From: JADGQN01 sp035315185
GTDB lineage: Bacteria > Desulfobacterota > Syntrophorhabdia > Syntrophorhabdales > WCHB1-27
Assembly: GCA_035315185.1 (NCBI GenBank)
Contig: DATFYE010000200.1
Location: forward strand, 6,967 to 70,966
DNA length: 64,000 nucleotides
Reading direction: 5' to 3'
The notes beneath the pieces are model-generated. The model searched no databases. It saw only the letters and a list, made by a program, of their open reading frames with translations, and was not told where the DNA came from. Positions 8,813 to 18,158 of this stretch are shown here, one piece after another (positions within the stretch are counted from its first letter, which is position 1; each line of letters starts with the position of its first letter). Position numbers and translations under genes: made by a program.

Positions 8813-11011
8813 ATGCTATCAAAGAACGAGATTGACAAGATTGTCCATTCAGCACACCAGGACCCCTTTGAAGTCCTCGGAGCCCACAAGGTTCGTTCCG
8901 GGGGCAAAGAGGCTGTGGCGGTGCGGGCCTTTCTCCCTGAGGCCATAGAAGCGTCGGTGCTGAGGGTAGACACGGCGCGGATTTACCCGATGAAGAAGCT
9001 CCATCCGGATGGCTTCTTCGAGGTTGTCGCGAAAGATGTCAACGAGATATTCTCATACCGGCTTCGGATCATCCGCCATGACGGGAGCGAACAGGAGTTC
9101 GTGGATCCGTACTCTTACCTGCCGGTGCTCACAGAGTATGACCTCTATTTGATGGGAGAAGGAACACACTACGGAAAATATGAAAAGCTTGGCGCCCACC
9201 CGATGGTCGTTGACGATACGTCAGGGGTGCTGTTTGCCGTCTGGGCACCGAACGCCCTGAGGGTGAGCGTCATAGGTAATTTCAACAATTGGGACGGGAG
9301 GCGCCACCCCATGAGAGTGCGCGGTTCCTCGGGCATCTGGGAGCTTTTCCTTCCCGGCCTTGGCCAAGGGGCCCTCTACAAGTTCGAGGTGAAATCGAAA
9401 TACAAAGGGTTTCTGGCAGCGAAAGCCGACCCTTATGCCTTCTACAGCGAGCTCCGGCCGAAGACCGCCTCAGTCGTCTGGGACATCAACAAGTACGAGT
9501 GGTCTGATGAAACATGGATGGAGCAGCGGCGCGAGAAAAACCTGTTTGAAGCCCCGCTTTCAATTTATGAGGTCCATCTCGGCTCCTGGAGAAGGGTCCC
9601 TGAGGAGGGCCATCGCTGGCTGACTTACAGGGAGATGGCGCATAGCCTCGTGACGTACGCGAAAGAGATGGGCTACACACATATCCAACTGCTTCCGGTG
9701 AGCGAGCATCCATTTGACGAGTCATGGGGCTACCAAACCACAGGCTATTATTCGTGCACAAGCCGGTACGGTACACCCGAAGACTTTATGTACTTTGTGG
9801 ACCAGTGCCATCAGCAGGGGATCGGCGTGCTCATGGATTGGGTTCCTGCCCACTTCCCAAGGGATGCGCATGGCCTTGCCTACTTCGACGGCACGTCCCT
9901 CTATGAGCACGAGGACCCGAGGAAAGGGGAGCATCGCGATTGGGGCACCCTGATCTTTAACTACGGCAGGATTGAGGTCGCCAATTTTCTCATTGCGAAC
10001 GCCTTGTTCTGGCTGGACAAGTATCATATAGACGGGCTCCGTGTTGACGCTGTTGCCTCGATGCTCTACCTGAACTACTCAAGAGAACCGGGCGACTGGA
10101 GCCCGAACCAGTTCGGCGGGAACGAAAATCTTGAGGCGGTCGCTTTCATCAAGCGCTTTAACGAAGTGGTCCACGGACTCCACCCAGGTGTGCTGACCGT
10201 GGCGGAAGAGTCTACAGCCTGGCCCATGGTGTCGCGCCCCACCTACGTCGGGGGGCTTGGCTTCAGTATGAAATGGAACATGGGCTGGATGCATGACATC
10301 CTTGAATACTTCTCAAAAGACTCGGTCTTCAGGAAGTATCATCAGAATAATCTCACCTTTGCGCTGCTGTACGCCTTTACGGAGAACTTTATTCTGCCTC
10401 TTTCCCACGATGAGGTAGTTCATGGCAAGCGGTCGTTGGCCGACAAAATGCCCGGGGACCTGTGGCAAAAGTTCGCCAACTTAAGGCTTCTGTACAGCTA
10501 CATGTACGCGCAGCCCGGCAAAAAACTGCTCTTCATGGGCGGAGAATTTGGCCAGTGGTCCGAGTGGTACTCGCAGACCAGCCTCGACTGGCATCTGCTG
10601 GAGCATGAGCCTCATCGGGGGCTGCAGCTGTTCGTGCGAGATCTAAACGAGCTTTATCGGGAGGAGCCGTCCCTGCACGAGGTGGATTTTACGAATGACG
10701 GATTTGAATGGGTTGACTTTGGCGATTTTGACAATAGTGTTGTCTCCTTCATCAGGAAAGCAAAGAACAGAGACGACTTCATGCTTTTCGTTTTTAATTT
10801 TACGCCGGTCCCGAGAGATGATTACCGTGTCGGTGTGCCAAGATGGGGGTATTACAAAGAGATATTGAACAGCGACGCGGCGATCTATTGGGGGAGCAAT
10901 GTGGGCAATTATGGCGGGGTACATGCCGAGGATACCTGGTGGCATAAAAGACCGTACTCGATTCGCCTGAGGCTTCCACCGCTTGGGGCGTTAGCGTTTA
11001 AGCCGACATAG
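8813..11011 (+). CDS. glgB: 1,4-alpha-glucan branching enzyme
   Basis: 732-residue GH13 enzyme that makes alpha-1,6 branches in glycogen. An N-terminal beta-sandwich module of about 100 residues (DPFEVLGAHKV) is followed by a CBM48 module (GVLFAVWAPNALRVSVIGNF), the (beta/alpha)8 catalytic barrel and a C-terminal beta domain. Catalytic motifs are intact: DGLRVDAVASMLY (nucleophile Asp), VAEEST (acid/base Glu) and PLSHDEVVHGK (transition-state Asp). Length and the two N-terminal modules fit the long bacterial GlgB type. No other glycogen gene is adjacent, so it is probably a lone glycogen gene at this locus. The ribosome binding site is weak (GACGGGAG). Confidence 0.96.
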   Translation: MLSKNEIDKIVHSAHQDPFEVLGAHKVRSGGKEAVAVRAFLPEAIEASVLRVDTARIYPMKKLHPDGFFEVVAKDVNEIFSYRLRIIRHDGSEQEFVDPYSYLPVLTEYDLYLMGEGTHYGKYEKLGAHPMVVDDTSGVLFAVWAPNALRVSVIGNFNNWDGRRHPMRVRGSSGIWELFLPGLGQGALYKFEVKSKYKGFLAAKADPYAFYSELRPKTASVVWDINKYEWSDETWMEQRREKNLFEAPLSIYEVHLGSWRRVPEEGHRWLTYREMAHSLVTYAKEMGYTHIQLLPVSEHPFDESWGYQTTGYYSCTSRYGTPEDFMYFVDQCHQQGIGVLMDWVPAHFPRDAHGLAYFDGTSLYEHEDPRKGEHRDWGTLIFNYGRIEVANFLIANALFWLDKYHIDGLRVDAVASMLYLNYSREPGDWSPNQFGGNENLEAVAFIKRFNEVVHGLHPGVLTVAEESTAWPMVSRPTYVGGLGFSMKWNMGWMHDILEYFSKDSVFRKYHQNNLTFALLYAFTENFILPLSHDEVVHGKRSLADKMPGDLWQKFANLRLLYSYMYAQPGKKLLFMGGEFGQWSEWYSQTSLDWHLLEHEPHRGLQLFVRDLNELYREEPSLHEVDFTNDGFEWVDFGDFDNSVVSFIRKAKNRDDFMLFVFNFTPVPRDDYRVGVPRWGYYKEILNSDAAIYWGSNVGNYGGVHAEDTWWHKRPYSIRLRLPPLGALAFKPT

Positions 11012-11150
11012 CCGACTACAAAGTGTTCTATTGGTTTAATTTGTTTCATTAGTTGTGACAGAGAGATTCCGCTATGAACGTCCAGGGCGTTAACTAATCC
11101 AACGAACCAAACCAGCAAAACCAATTAAACAAGTCGGCGTAGCCGACATC
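11012..11150. repeat. Palindromic intergenic element between glgB and tRNA genes
   Basis: Several inverted segments lie between the glgB stop and the tRNA promoter. A left segment (about 11033-11058, TTGGTTTAATTTGTTTCATT) is roughly complementary to a right segment at about 11092-11130 (AACCAAACCAGCAAAACCAA). A tight hairpin GTCGGC-GTA-GCCGAC lies at 11133-11147, and a related GCCGACATAGCCGAC overlaps the end of glgB near 11003-11017. There is no T-run, so this is not a standard terminator. It resembles a dispersed palindromic repeat that has placed part of itself in the glgB tail. Confidence 0.45.
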
Positions 11151-11151
11151 T

Positions 11152-11180
11152 TTGACTTTTCGCCTCGGGGTTGCTATTAT
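11152..11180 (+). promoter_or_regulatory. Sigma-70 type promoter of the tRNA genes
   Basis: TTGACT (11152-11157), a 17-base spacer and TATTAT (11175-11180) end 10 bases before the first base of tRNA-Val. Spacing and position fit a housekeeping promoter driving both tRNAs. Confidence 0.75.
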
Positions 11181-11190
11181 AGCTAATAGA

Positions 11191-11265
11191 GGGCGGGTAG
11201 CTCAGCGGGAGAGCATCGGCCTTACAAGCCGGGGGTCGCAGGTTCAAAACCTGTCCCGCCTACCA
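11191..11265 (+). tRNA. tRNA-Val (anticodon TAC)
   Basis: A 75-base cloverleaf with encoded CCA. Acceptor GGGCGGG pairs with CCCGCCT (one G-U at the end), the D-arm is GCTC-AGCGGGA-GAGC, the anticodon stem TCGGC/GCCGG encloses loop CTTACAA with anticodon TAC, and the T-arm is GCAGG-TTCAAAA-CCTGT. It reads GTA and, by wobble, other valine codons. Confidence 0.95.
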
Positions 11266-11283
11266 TGAAAAGAGCTCAAGAGC

Positions 11284-11360
<77 letters not shown>

Positions 11361-11502
11361 TTTTATCCGGTTTTCTTCCCAAGCCACACGCATACCTATA
11401 TTGTATCACTGAGTTGAAATATGCAGCGTTTGGCCCCGCTTTACCTTCGCTTCAGTTTTTACCTTAACCTGCTGTATACTTTTCCTATTATCCTGGTCCG
11501 GT

Positions 11503-12336
11503 ATGGTATCAGTCATAATAACAACATACAACAGACGCCCATACTTGAAGCCTGCGGTTGAATCTGTCTTGGCTCAGGATTACCGACGTATGGAAGTCAT
11601 CGTCGTTGATGACGGGTCCACAGACGGTTCGGCCGATGAACTGCCCGGGCTCCCGCTCCGCTATGTCTGGAAGGAGAATGGCGGAATCTCCAGTGCCCGC
11701 AACCTCGGGATCTCGCTGGCTACGGGTGATCTCATCGCCTTTCTCGACGTGGATGACCTGTGGAAGAAAGATAAGCTCTCCACCCAGATGCGCGTGATGA
11801 GAGAACAGTCGAGCCTGATCTCGTATACTGATGAGATTTGGATGCGCAACGGAAAATGGTTTAACCAGGGCCATAGACACCGCAAATATTCCGGCCTTAT
11901 CTATCAGCACTGCCTTCCCCTCTGTATTATAAGCCCATCGTCGGCCGTGATCAGCAGGCAGATTTTCGATGACGTGGGAAAGTTCGACGAATCAATGCCC
12001 GTGTGCGAGGACTATGATATGTGGCTGCGCATCGCCTGTCGCTATCCGGTCCTCTTTGTTGACAAGCAGCTGATCATAAAACAGGGAGGTCACGCCGATC
12101 AACTCTCGCGTCATTTTGAGGCGATAGACCGGTTCAGGATTAGAAGCCTTGTAAAGATGGTTTCTCAGGGAGCTCTCACGCCTGACCAGAGAGCGCTTAC
12201 TCTCAAAGAGTTGCGAAGGAAATGTGCGATTTACGCGCAGGGTGCAAGGAAGCGGGGCCGGCTTGAGGAGGCGGCAGAGTATGCAACGCTCCCGAGCACC
12301 CTGGATTTATCCTGCGGAACCACTCAGCAACCGTAG
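11503..12336 (+). CDS. Family 2 glycosyltransferase
   Basis: 277-residue GT-A fold glycosyltransferase. The N-terminal Rossmann-like region VSVIITTYNRRPYLKPAVES, the nucleotide-sugar loop VVDDGSTDGS (about 34-43), the segment NGGISSARNLGI and the metal-binding FLDVDD (about 80-85) are the standard GT2 landmarks. The C-terminal part has CEDYDMWLRIACRYP, the ED motif common to this group. No membrane segment is seen, so it is likely a cytosolic transferase for surface polysaccharide or glycolipid. Donor and acceptor cannot be named. It stands alone, convergent with mvhA, with only a weak ribosome binding site before ATG 11503. Confidence 0.87.
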   Translation: MVSVIITTYNRRPYLKPAVESVLAQDYRRMEVIVVDDGSTDGSADELPGLPLRYVWKENGGISSARNLGISLATGDLIAFLDVDDLWKKDKLSTQMRVMREQSSLISYTDEIWMRNGKWFNQGHRHRKYSGLIYQHCLPLCIISPSSAVISRQIFDDVGKFDESMPVCEDYDMWLRIACRYPVLFVDKQLIIKQGGHADQLSRHFEAIDRFRIRSLVKMVSQGALTPDQRALTLKELRRKCAIYAQGARKRGRLEEAAEYATLPSTLDLSCGTTQQP

Positions 12337-12352
12337 GCAAGAGGGCTCGGGC

Positions 12353-13816
12353 TTACCGACGGATCACCTCTATTAACTCTCCTGTGCTATCGTGAATCTG
12401 GATGGTAAGCGGCATCTGGCCCGGTAACGTGTGTGTCGCGCATCCAAAGCACGGATCATACAACCTGAACGCCATCTCGACGCGGTTCAGTATGCCTTCT
12501 GTGACCGTCACACCTTTCTTAATCAGTCCCTGTGCCGCCTGTTTGACGGCGATAGCGATGGGCGCATAGTTGTTGGTGGTGCCGACGATCAAATTCGCCT
12601 TTGTGACAATGCCTTTTTCGTCTGTCGTGTAGTGGTGTGTCAGGGTGCCCCGAGGAGCTTCGACGATACCCACGCCTTCGGTCGGCTTTTCTGTCGGAAT
12701 GGTGCGGACCTTCGGGTTGGTAATCTCGGGATCGGTCGCGAGCTCCAGCAGGCGCTCAGCCGCGTAGAGCAGTTCTATGAGCCGCGCCCAGTGGGTCGCG
12801 AGCAGGTTGTGAACCGGTTTCTTTCCGCCAAACGTCTTGTACATTTCGTCGTAAGCTTCCTGCGCCTTCGGGGTTGCCATGCCATCGGCTGCGTTCAGCC
12901 GGGATAGGGGTGTTGCCTGATAGACCCCGCTCTCCTTGCCGGGAACCAATCCTTTCCACCCCACTTTCTTGAGATACGGAAATTTCAGGTATGTCCACGG
13001 TTCGACCCGCTCGGCCACGACATCAAGGTACTGATCAGGGTTGTACTTCACAAACTCTTTCCCATCCGGATCGACCACACGGATCTTCCCATCATAAAAG
13101 TTGACCTTGTTTTTCTCGTCGACCATTCCCATGTAATAGGTCGGCATGGTGAAGACCGGCGACAGGATCATATCGAGGTACGTCTTGTTTTTGAGGACGA
13201 TGTCCCGGAAGAGCTGGAGGGTGAAGAGAGCGAACTCGATCTCTTCCTTAGCTGTTGCTTCGACTTGCGCGCGCTCTTCTTCAGTAAGCGCTTTGCCGAC
13301 GCCCCCGGGAAGCCCAAAGGTCGGGTGGACCTTGCGGCCGCCCAACATACCTATGATGTCCATGGCCTTCCCACGGGCCTGGATGACCTTGGTGCCGACT
13401 TCCACACCCACCTTGTGGATCACACCGAGGATATTGCGCTCTGCCACAGCTGCATCAGGGCCCATGACAAAGTCAGGCCCGCCCAGGATGTAGAAATGGG
13501 TCATATGATCGGCTACGTAAAAGGCAGAATAGAAGAGCTCTCGAAGTTTTTTGGCTGTCGGTGGAGGATCCACGTGGAAAACAGCATCGCAGGCCTTTGT
13601 CGAGGCCATGTGATGCGCTTCCGGGCAGACACCGCAGATACGGGGGGTGATATCGGTAAGCTCTTCCACCCGCCGACCTTGTGAGAATTTCTCGAAACCG
13701 CGCAATTCGGGGATAACCATGTAGGCGTTGGCCACGTCTCCTTCGTCATTGAGAAAGAGGTCGATGCGTCCGTGACCTTCCAGGCGCGTGACAGGATCAA
13801 TCGTGATTTTCTTCAT
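12353..13816 (-). CDS. mvhA: [NiFe] hydrogenase large subunit, MvhA type
   Basis: 487-residue large subunit of a group 3 [NiFe] hydrogenase, the H2-activating subunit of the Mvh module. Both nickel-binding motifs are intact: RICGVCPEAHH (Cys61, Cys64) and DPCFGCATH near the C-terminus (Cys456, Cys459). His462 is followed by 25 residues that a maturation protease would remove. It is the last gene of hdrCBA-mvhDGA, 12 bases after mvhG, with GAGGAGAT upstream. In methanogens the equivalent enzyme passes H2 electrons through MvhG and MvhD to HdrA for flavin-based bifurcation. In a bacterium without coenzymes M and B the disulfide partner is unknown, and the complex may run towards H2 production. 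Maturation genes (hyp) are not in the window. Confidence 0.93.
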   Translation of the reverse strand: MKKITIDPVTRLEGHGRIDLFLNDEGDVANAYMVIPELRGFEKFSQGRRVEELTDITPRICGVCPEAHHMASTKACDAVFHVDPPPTAKKLRELFYSAFYVADHMTHFYILGGPDFVMGPDAAVAERNILGVIHKVGVEVGTKVIQARGKAMDIIGMLGGRKVHPTFGLPGGVGKALTEEERAQVEATAKEEIEFALFTLQLFRDIVLKNKTYLDMILSPVFTMPTYYMGMVDEKNKVNFYDGKIRVVDPDGKEFVKYNPDQYLDVVAERVEPWTYLKFPYLKKVGWKGLVPGKESGVYQATPLSRLNAADGMATPKAQEAYDEMYKTFGGKKPVHNLLATHWARLIELLYAAERLLELATDPEITNPKVRTIPTEKPTEGVGIVEAPRGTLTHHYTTDEKGIVTKANLIVGTTNNYAPIAIAVKQAAQGLIKKGVTVTEGILNRVEMAFRLYDPCFGCATHTLPGQMPLTIQIHDSTGELIEVIRR

Positions 13817-13828
13817 ACTCTATCTCCT

Positions 13829-14800
13829 CTATACCTTCGTGAGCCGCGCTCGATGGAGCAACGATGTCGCAAGACCGAAGCGGTAGAAGGTCCCAATGGG
13901 GTCGCTGATTTGATTCACGATACGGCGGGCTTCCTCTTCGGTGTCAGCGTCGACCACTGAGGATGCTGCCGACAGGAGCGCCGCGCCCTGGTCAACCACG
14001 TGAGGCGGCGCACCATAGCAGCCGCGGCACGGCATATCGACTTTCGTGCAGAGCGCCCCGCAGCCACCTCTCGTCGCGGGCCCCGCACAGATGATGCCCT
14101 GGTCAAAGAGACACTGCGTGGTGCTGGGGATGATCTCGTAAATTCTATAAAATTGTTTGATGGCTTTCTCTTTGCGCTCGTGCTTGCACTCGTCGCAGAC
14201 CGTCTTCTCGTTGGCGCCGACCACGCTCCCCTTCGGCGGCAGGTTGCCTGCCAGGATCGCCTCGATCACGGACCATACCATGGGCGGCTGCGGTGGACAT
14301 CCGGGGATGAAATAGTCGACGTCTTCTACCTGCGCCAGGGTTTTGACCGTATTATAGAACTTCGGGATCTGAATCTCGCCTTCCGCCATTTTGTTCGTGG
14401 TCTGCGGCACAACCTTGTTCGGGTTGTCAGCCGATGGAGATTCAAGGTAAACATAGTCAAAAATAGACTGGCGGTTGTAAAGATTCGCGAGGCCAGGCAT
14501 ACAGCCTTCGCAGGCGCAAGAGCCGAAAGCCACGAGCACCTTCGATTTCTTCCGCATGAGATGAGCCAGGTGTTCGTTTTCGCTGGTGCGGATCGCGCCA
14601 TTGAAGAGGCAAACGTCGATGTGTTTATCGGGCATTGCCTCGACGTCTTTGTATTTCGTATCAACGGCCACAGGCCAGAAGAGGATGTCTGCCACCTGGT
14701 CCACGACCAGCAGTTTCTCACGTAACTCTACCATAGTTATCTCGCAGCCGCCGCAGGAGGCAGCCCAGTAGAGCGCCAGTTTCAGTTTTTCCTTAGCCAT
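13829..14800 (-). CDS. mvhG: [NiFe] hydrogenase small subunit, MvhG type
   Basis: 323-residue small subunit carrying the iron-sulfur clusters that wire the NiFe site to MvhD. The start at 14800 gives MAKEKLKLALYWAASCGGCE and has AAGGAGG upstream; the open frame continues to 15172 but that stretch overlaps mvhD and is not family-like. Proximal-cluster cysteines are Cys16 and Cys19 (SCGGC), with later GSCACEGC and PGCPPQPP. A Cys-rich C-terminal half (CDECKHERKEK, GPATRGGCGALC, CRGCYG) fits medial and distal [4Fe-4S] clusters. There is no Tat signal, consistent with a cytosolic group 3 enzyme. One base separates it from mvhD. Confidence 0.92.
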   Translation of the reverse strand: MAKEKLKLALYWAASCGGCEITMVELREKLLVVDQVADILFWPVAVDTKYKDVEAMPDKHIDVCLFNGAIRTSENEHLAHLMRKKSKVLVAFGSCACEGCMPGLANLYNRQSIFDYVYLESPSADNPNKVVPQTTNKMAEGEIQIPKFYNTVKTLAQVEDVDYFIPGCPPQPPMVWSVIEAILAGNLPPKGSVVGANEKTVCDECKHERKEKAIKQFYRIYEIIPSTTQCLFDQGIICAGPATRGGCGALCTKVDMPCRGCYGAPPHVVDQGAALLSAASSVVDADTEEEARRIVNQISDPIGTFYRFGLATSLLHRARLTKV

Positions 14801-14801
14801 G

Positions 14802-15242
14802 TTAATCCTCCTTGCTCGCCAACTGGGTTTTCCAGCTGAGCGGTCCCAGGCCGCGCACCTGCTCGGTAAAACTCCGTGACAACTCAGCCCATTTGGGCGC
14901 TTCCGCCCCGGAAATCCATCCCCAGTGGAACCGTCCCTTGTCAATGCCATACTGAGCGAGAAGGTTTTCCACGAGCGGCATGCGCCGGAACGTCTTGAAG
15001 TTGCCGTTCGTATAGTGGCAGTCTCCCGGCGGGTGGCACCCCGAGACAATAACACCGTCCGCCCCTTCGGAAAAGGCCTTAAGGATGAACATGGGTTCAA
15101 TTCGCCCTGTACACATGACGCGGATGACATCCACATTGGCCGGTTGCTCCATGCGAGCGACACCGGCCGCATCCGCTGCGGTATAGGTACACCAGTTACA
15201 TAAAAACGCTATGACCCTAGGTTCAAAGGTTGTGTTGCTCAT
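14802..15242 (-). CDS. mvhD: MvhD, iron-sulfur electron transfer subunit (cysteine form)
   Basis: 146-residue MvhD/FrhD-family protein that binds a [2Fe-2S] cluster and joins the hydrogenase to HdrA. The family cysteines are present: CNWC (Cys15 and Cys18) followed by TYTAAD, then RVMCTGRIEP and SGCHPPGDCHY. This copy has Cys where the second MvhD of the window (45270-45755) has an in-frame UGA, which makes it a useful internal comparison. Its ATG overlaps the hdrA stop in an ATGA, so translation is coupled. Confidence 0.92.
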   Translation of the reverse strand: MSNTTFEPRVIAFLCNWCTYTAADAAGVARMEQPANVDVIRVMCTGRIEPMFILKAFSEGADGVIVSGCHPPGDCHYTNGNFKTFRRMPLVENLLAQYGIDKGRFHWGWISGAEAPKWAELSRSFTEQVRGLGPLSWKTQLASKED

Positions 15243-17266
15243 GCTCGCGCTCCTTCAACAGTTTTGGCAGCAGGCTCTCGCAAGAGCCCTTCGATAGTGG
15301 CAATGATCTGCTCATCGGAGAAGTGTCGCCCGACGATGGCAGCAGCAGGGCAGGTGGCCACGCACGTACCGCAGCCCTTGCAGAGTGCATCATTCACGCG
15401 CGCCACGTTTGCAGCGGTATCAAACGTGATCGCTGTATAGGGGCAGACCGAAAGGCAGGTCTTGCACGCTGAGCAAAGCTTCTCATTCACGTACGCAACG
15501 GTCGGGGAGATAGTGACCTCGCCCCTGTTCAAAAGGGCAATCGCCATGGAAGCGGCTGCGCCTGCATGGGCAACCGTGTCGGGCACGTCCCGCGGTCCCT
15601 GGGCGCATCCCGCCAGAAAGACCCCATCGGTATTCGTCTCGACTGGTCGCAGCTTCGGATGGGCCTCAGCAAAGAAGCCGTCTGCTGAACGGCTTATGCC
15701 GAACAGGGAGGCGACGTTACCCGCATCGGCCTGCGGCTGCAGACCCACAGAAAGAATGACCATGTCAACAGGGATTCTCCGCACAACTCCGACCATGGTG
15801 TCTTCGACGCGCAGCACCAGCTTGCCCTCTTCCTCCGGCACGATGCCCCAGTCGGTTACTGGAGCCACACGTCCGCGGATGAAGTGGACGCCTTCACTCA
15901 AGACCTTGTCATAAAACTCCTCGTAGCTCTTCCCCGGGGTCCTCATGTCAATGTAAAAGTTGTAGACCTCGGCTCCGGTATGATCTTTGACCATGTGCGC
16001 AAGCTTCAGGGAATACATGCAACAGACCCTCGAGCACCAGCGGTTTGTCTTTTCATCTCTGGATCCAACGCAATGGATGATACCCACACTCTTGGGATGG
16101 CTCCCGTCGCGCAGTACCACTTCACCTCCGGTAGGACCCGAGGCGCTGGTGAGCCGCTCCACTTCAAGCGCTGTGTACACATTCGGATACTTCCCGTACC
16201 CGTAATAGGGAAGACTCGCAGCATCAAAGGTCTCGAACCCGGTGGCCACGATGATGGCTCCTACGTTGACCTCAAGGGTCTCTTCCTTCTGCTCGAAATC
16301 GATGGCCTTGCGATCGCATGCCTCCGCGCAGGTCTTCTTGCATTTGCCCGTCTTAAACTGGATACACCGCTCCGGGTCGATCAGGACGACCTGGGGAGTC
16401 GCCTGCGGGAACGGGAGATAGACAGGTTTGCGCTTGCCCAAGCCCATGTTGAACTCATCGGGAAACTTCGCCTCCTTGTACGTGCAGGCCTCTATGCACT
16501 GGAGACAGCCCACGCACAACTCCTCTTTTACGTAACGTGGCTTTTTCCTGATGGTCACCTTGTAGTTGCCCACGTACCCCGAGACGTTTGTCACGTCGCT
16601 ATTCGTCAAAAGCTTTATATTGGGATGCCGACCGGCATCCATCATCTTTGGCCCGAGAATTCAGGTGCTGCAGTCAAGGGTGGGAAAGGTCTTGTCCAAT
16701 TGTGCCATGTGGCCGCCGATGGAGGGCTGCCGTTCCACCAGGTATACCTGATAGCCTGCGTCGGCAGTTGTCAGGGCGGCCTGAATTCCGGCGATGCCGC
16801 CTCCCACCACGAGCGCCGCCTTCGTCACTGGCTCTGTGCGGGAGAAGAGTTCTTCTTGCAGGAGCGCGCGCGCTACTGCGGCCCGGATCAACCGTTTTGC
16901 TTTCGCAGTTGCCTGCTCTTTATCCCTGATCACCCAGGAGACATGCTCCCGGATATTCACCATGGCAAAGTAGAAGGGGTTCAAGCCCGCTTTTGCCACG
17001 GCGTTCTGAAAGGTGGTTTCATGCATGCGAGGCGAACAGGAGGCCACCACAACCCTCTCTAGTTTTTGATCGCGGATGTCTTGCTGGATCAACTGCTGGC
17101 CAGGTTCCGAACATATATATTTGTATTCTTTAGCAACAACCACACCGGGCAGGTCTGTAGCATACTCCGCGACTGCTTTGACATCAATCGTACCGGCGAT
17201 GTTCGTCCCGCAATCACATACATAAACCCCAACCCTTGGAACACCGTTTTGTCCGCTCTCAACCAT
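15239..17266 (-). CDS. hdrA: HdrA, selenocysteine-containing (in-frame UGA at 16661-16663)
   Basis: Subunit A of a heterodisulfide-reductase-like complex, 675 residues if the UGA at codon 202 is read as selenocysteine. N-terminal domain: GVYVCDCGTNIAG and VASCSPRMHE. FAD site: GGGIAGIQAAL. Then FPTLDCST-U-ILGPKMMDAGRHPNI. The U falls exactly on the second Cys of the DCSMC motif in the two other HdrA proteins of this window (40861-45270 and 55380-59849). Downstream come CVGCLQCIEAC, GKCKKTCAEAC, WCSRVCCMY, and a C-terminal pair of [4Fe-4S] motifs CSACKTCLSVC and CKGCGTCVATC. Family features continue unbroken across the UGA, so this is one gene and not two. HdrA bears the bifurcating FAD. AGGAGGT precedes the ATG, 7 bases after hdrB. 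Selenocysteine HdrA is known from methanogens and some deltaproteobacteria. Confidence 0.92.
16623..16640 (-). promoter_or_regulatory. Bacterial SECIS-like hairpin in hdrA
   Basis: Read on the minus strand, GGATGCC-GGTC-GGCATCC is a perfect 7-bp stem with a 4-base loop starting GG. Its stem begins 20 bases after the UGA and its loop 27 bases after it. That fits the bacterial SECIS rule: a small apical loop with G in its first two positions, a fixed short distance downstream of UGA and inside the coding frame. It would recruit SelB with Sec-tRNA. Confidence 0.75.
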
Positions 17267-17273
17267 GGCTCTA

Positions 17274-18158
17274 TTAACCTCCTACGCTTATCTTAGACAG
17301 CTCAGGTGACACAAAAAGTCGTTCTATGCCAAGCTGCTTCTCAGAAATACCGAATGAAAAGCCGACCAGCTGAGTGAAATAGGCCACAGGCATCTTCACG
17401 TCCTCACCGAACGCACCCTTCATGTCAGCCTGGAAGCACTCCAGATCGAATTGGCAGAGAGGACACGTGGTAATCAACATGTCGGCTCCTCGTTTCCTTG
17501 CTTCTTTCAGCAGGAGCTGACCAAGCCGCAAGCCGACCTCGCGGATCGTTCCGGTCAAGGCTCCACCGCAACACCGCGTTTTTAAGGGCCAGTCAACGGG
17601 GGTTGCGCCGAGTGCCTCGACGAGACGATCCATGGTCGTGGGATTCCATTGGGAATCAAATGTTGCGAAAGGACGAACGATCTGGCAGCCGTAATAACAG
17701 GCTACTTTGAGTCCCTTCAGCGGCCGCTTGACCGCGCTCGAGACCTTGTCCAGCCCCACATCGTTGACAAGCACGTCCAGCGGATGGCGGACCACGAGCC
17801 TGCCATCATACCGAAGATTTGCCGCTTGAAGCCCTGTGTCGACCACTCTTTTGATCTCAGGGAACTGCTGCAGGTAGTTCTGCGTTTTCAAGGATAAACA
17901 GTAGCATGCGGAACAGGGTGTAACCAGATGAGGGACTGCGTTATTGCCCCCCTGTTTCTCTGCCAGAGCAAGGTTCCGCGCGGAGAGGGCAAACGCTTTC
18001 ACTTCGTTGATGGCCATGTAAGCTGTCGCGCCGCAACAGTTCCAATCCTTGAGCTCTTCTAAGGGAGTCCCGAGCGTCGAGAACACAGCGAGGAGCGACT
18101 CCTCATAGGGCTTACCTGTGCTCTTCAAAGAACAACCTGGGAAATAGAGATACTTCAT
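17274..18158 (-). CDS. hdrB: HdrB, heterodisulfide reductase-like subunit B
   Basis: 294-residue protein with two CCG domains, each of which in HdrB builds a noncubane [4Fe-4S] cluster at the disulfide site. First domain: FPGCSLKST, WNCCGATAY, TPCSACYC. Second: CYYGCQIVRP, TRCCGGALTG, TTCPLCQFD. Both cysteine sets are complete. The true substrate in a bacterium lacking CoM-S-S-CoB is unknown; a disulfide or another two-electron acceptor is possible. It starts inside the end of hdrC (4-base overlap) with AAGGAGGT upstream and is followed by hdrA. Confidence 0.93.
   Translation of the reverse strand: MKYLYFPGCSLKSTGKPYEESLLAVFSTLGTPLEELKDWNCCGATAYMAINEVKAFALSARNLALAEKQGGNNAVPHLVTPCSACYCLSLKTQNYLQQFPEIKRVVDTGLQAANLRYDGRLVVRHPLDVLVNDVGLDKVSSAVKRPLKGLKVACYYGCQIVRPFATFDSQWNPTTMDRLVEALGATPVDWPLKTRCCGGALTGTIREVGLRLGQLLLKEARKRGADMLITTCPLCQFDLECFQADMKGAFGEDVKMPVAYFTQLVGFSFGISEKQLGIERLFVSPELSKISVGG

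Noticed and set aside
16646..16663. Pseudogene or frameshift explanation for split hdrA
   Set aside because: The frame is unchanged across the single TGA, all downstream motifs are intact, the site is a known Cys/Sec position, and a SECIS-like hairpin follows.
15884..17062. 392-residue plus-strand frame across hdrA
   Set aside because: It is antisense to a complete hdrA, including the region across the UGA. No motifs or ribosome binding site.
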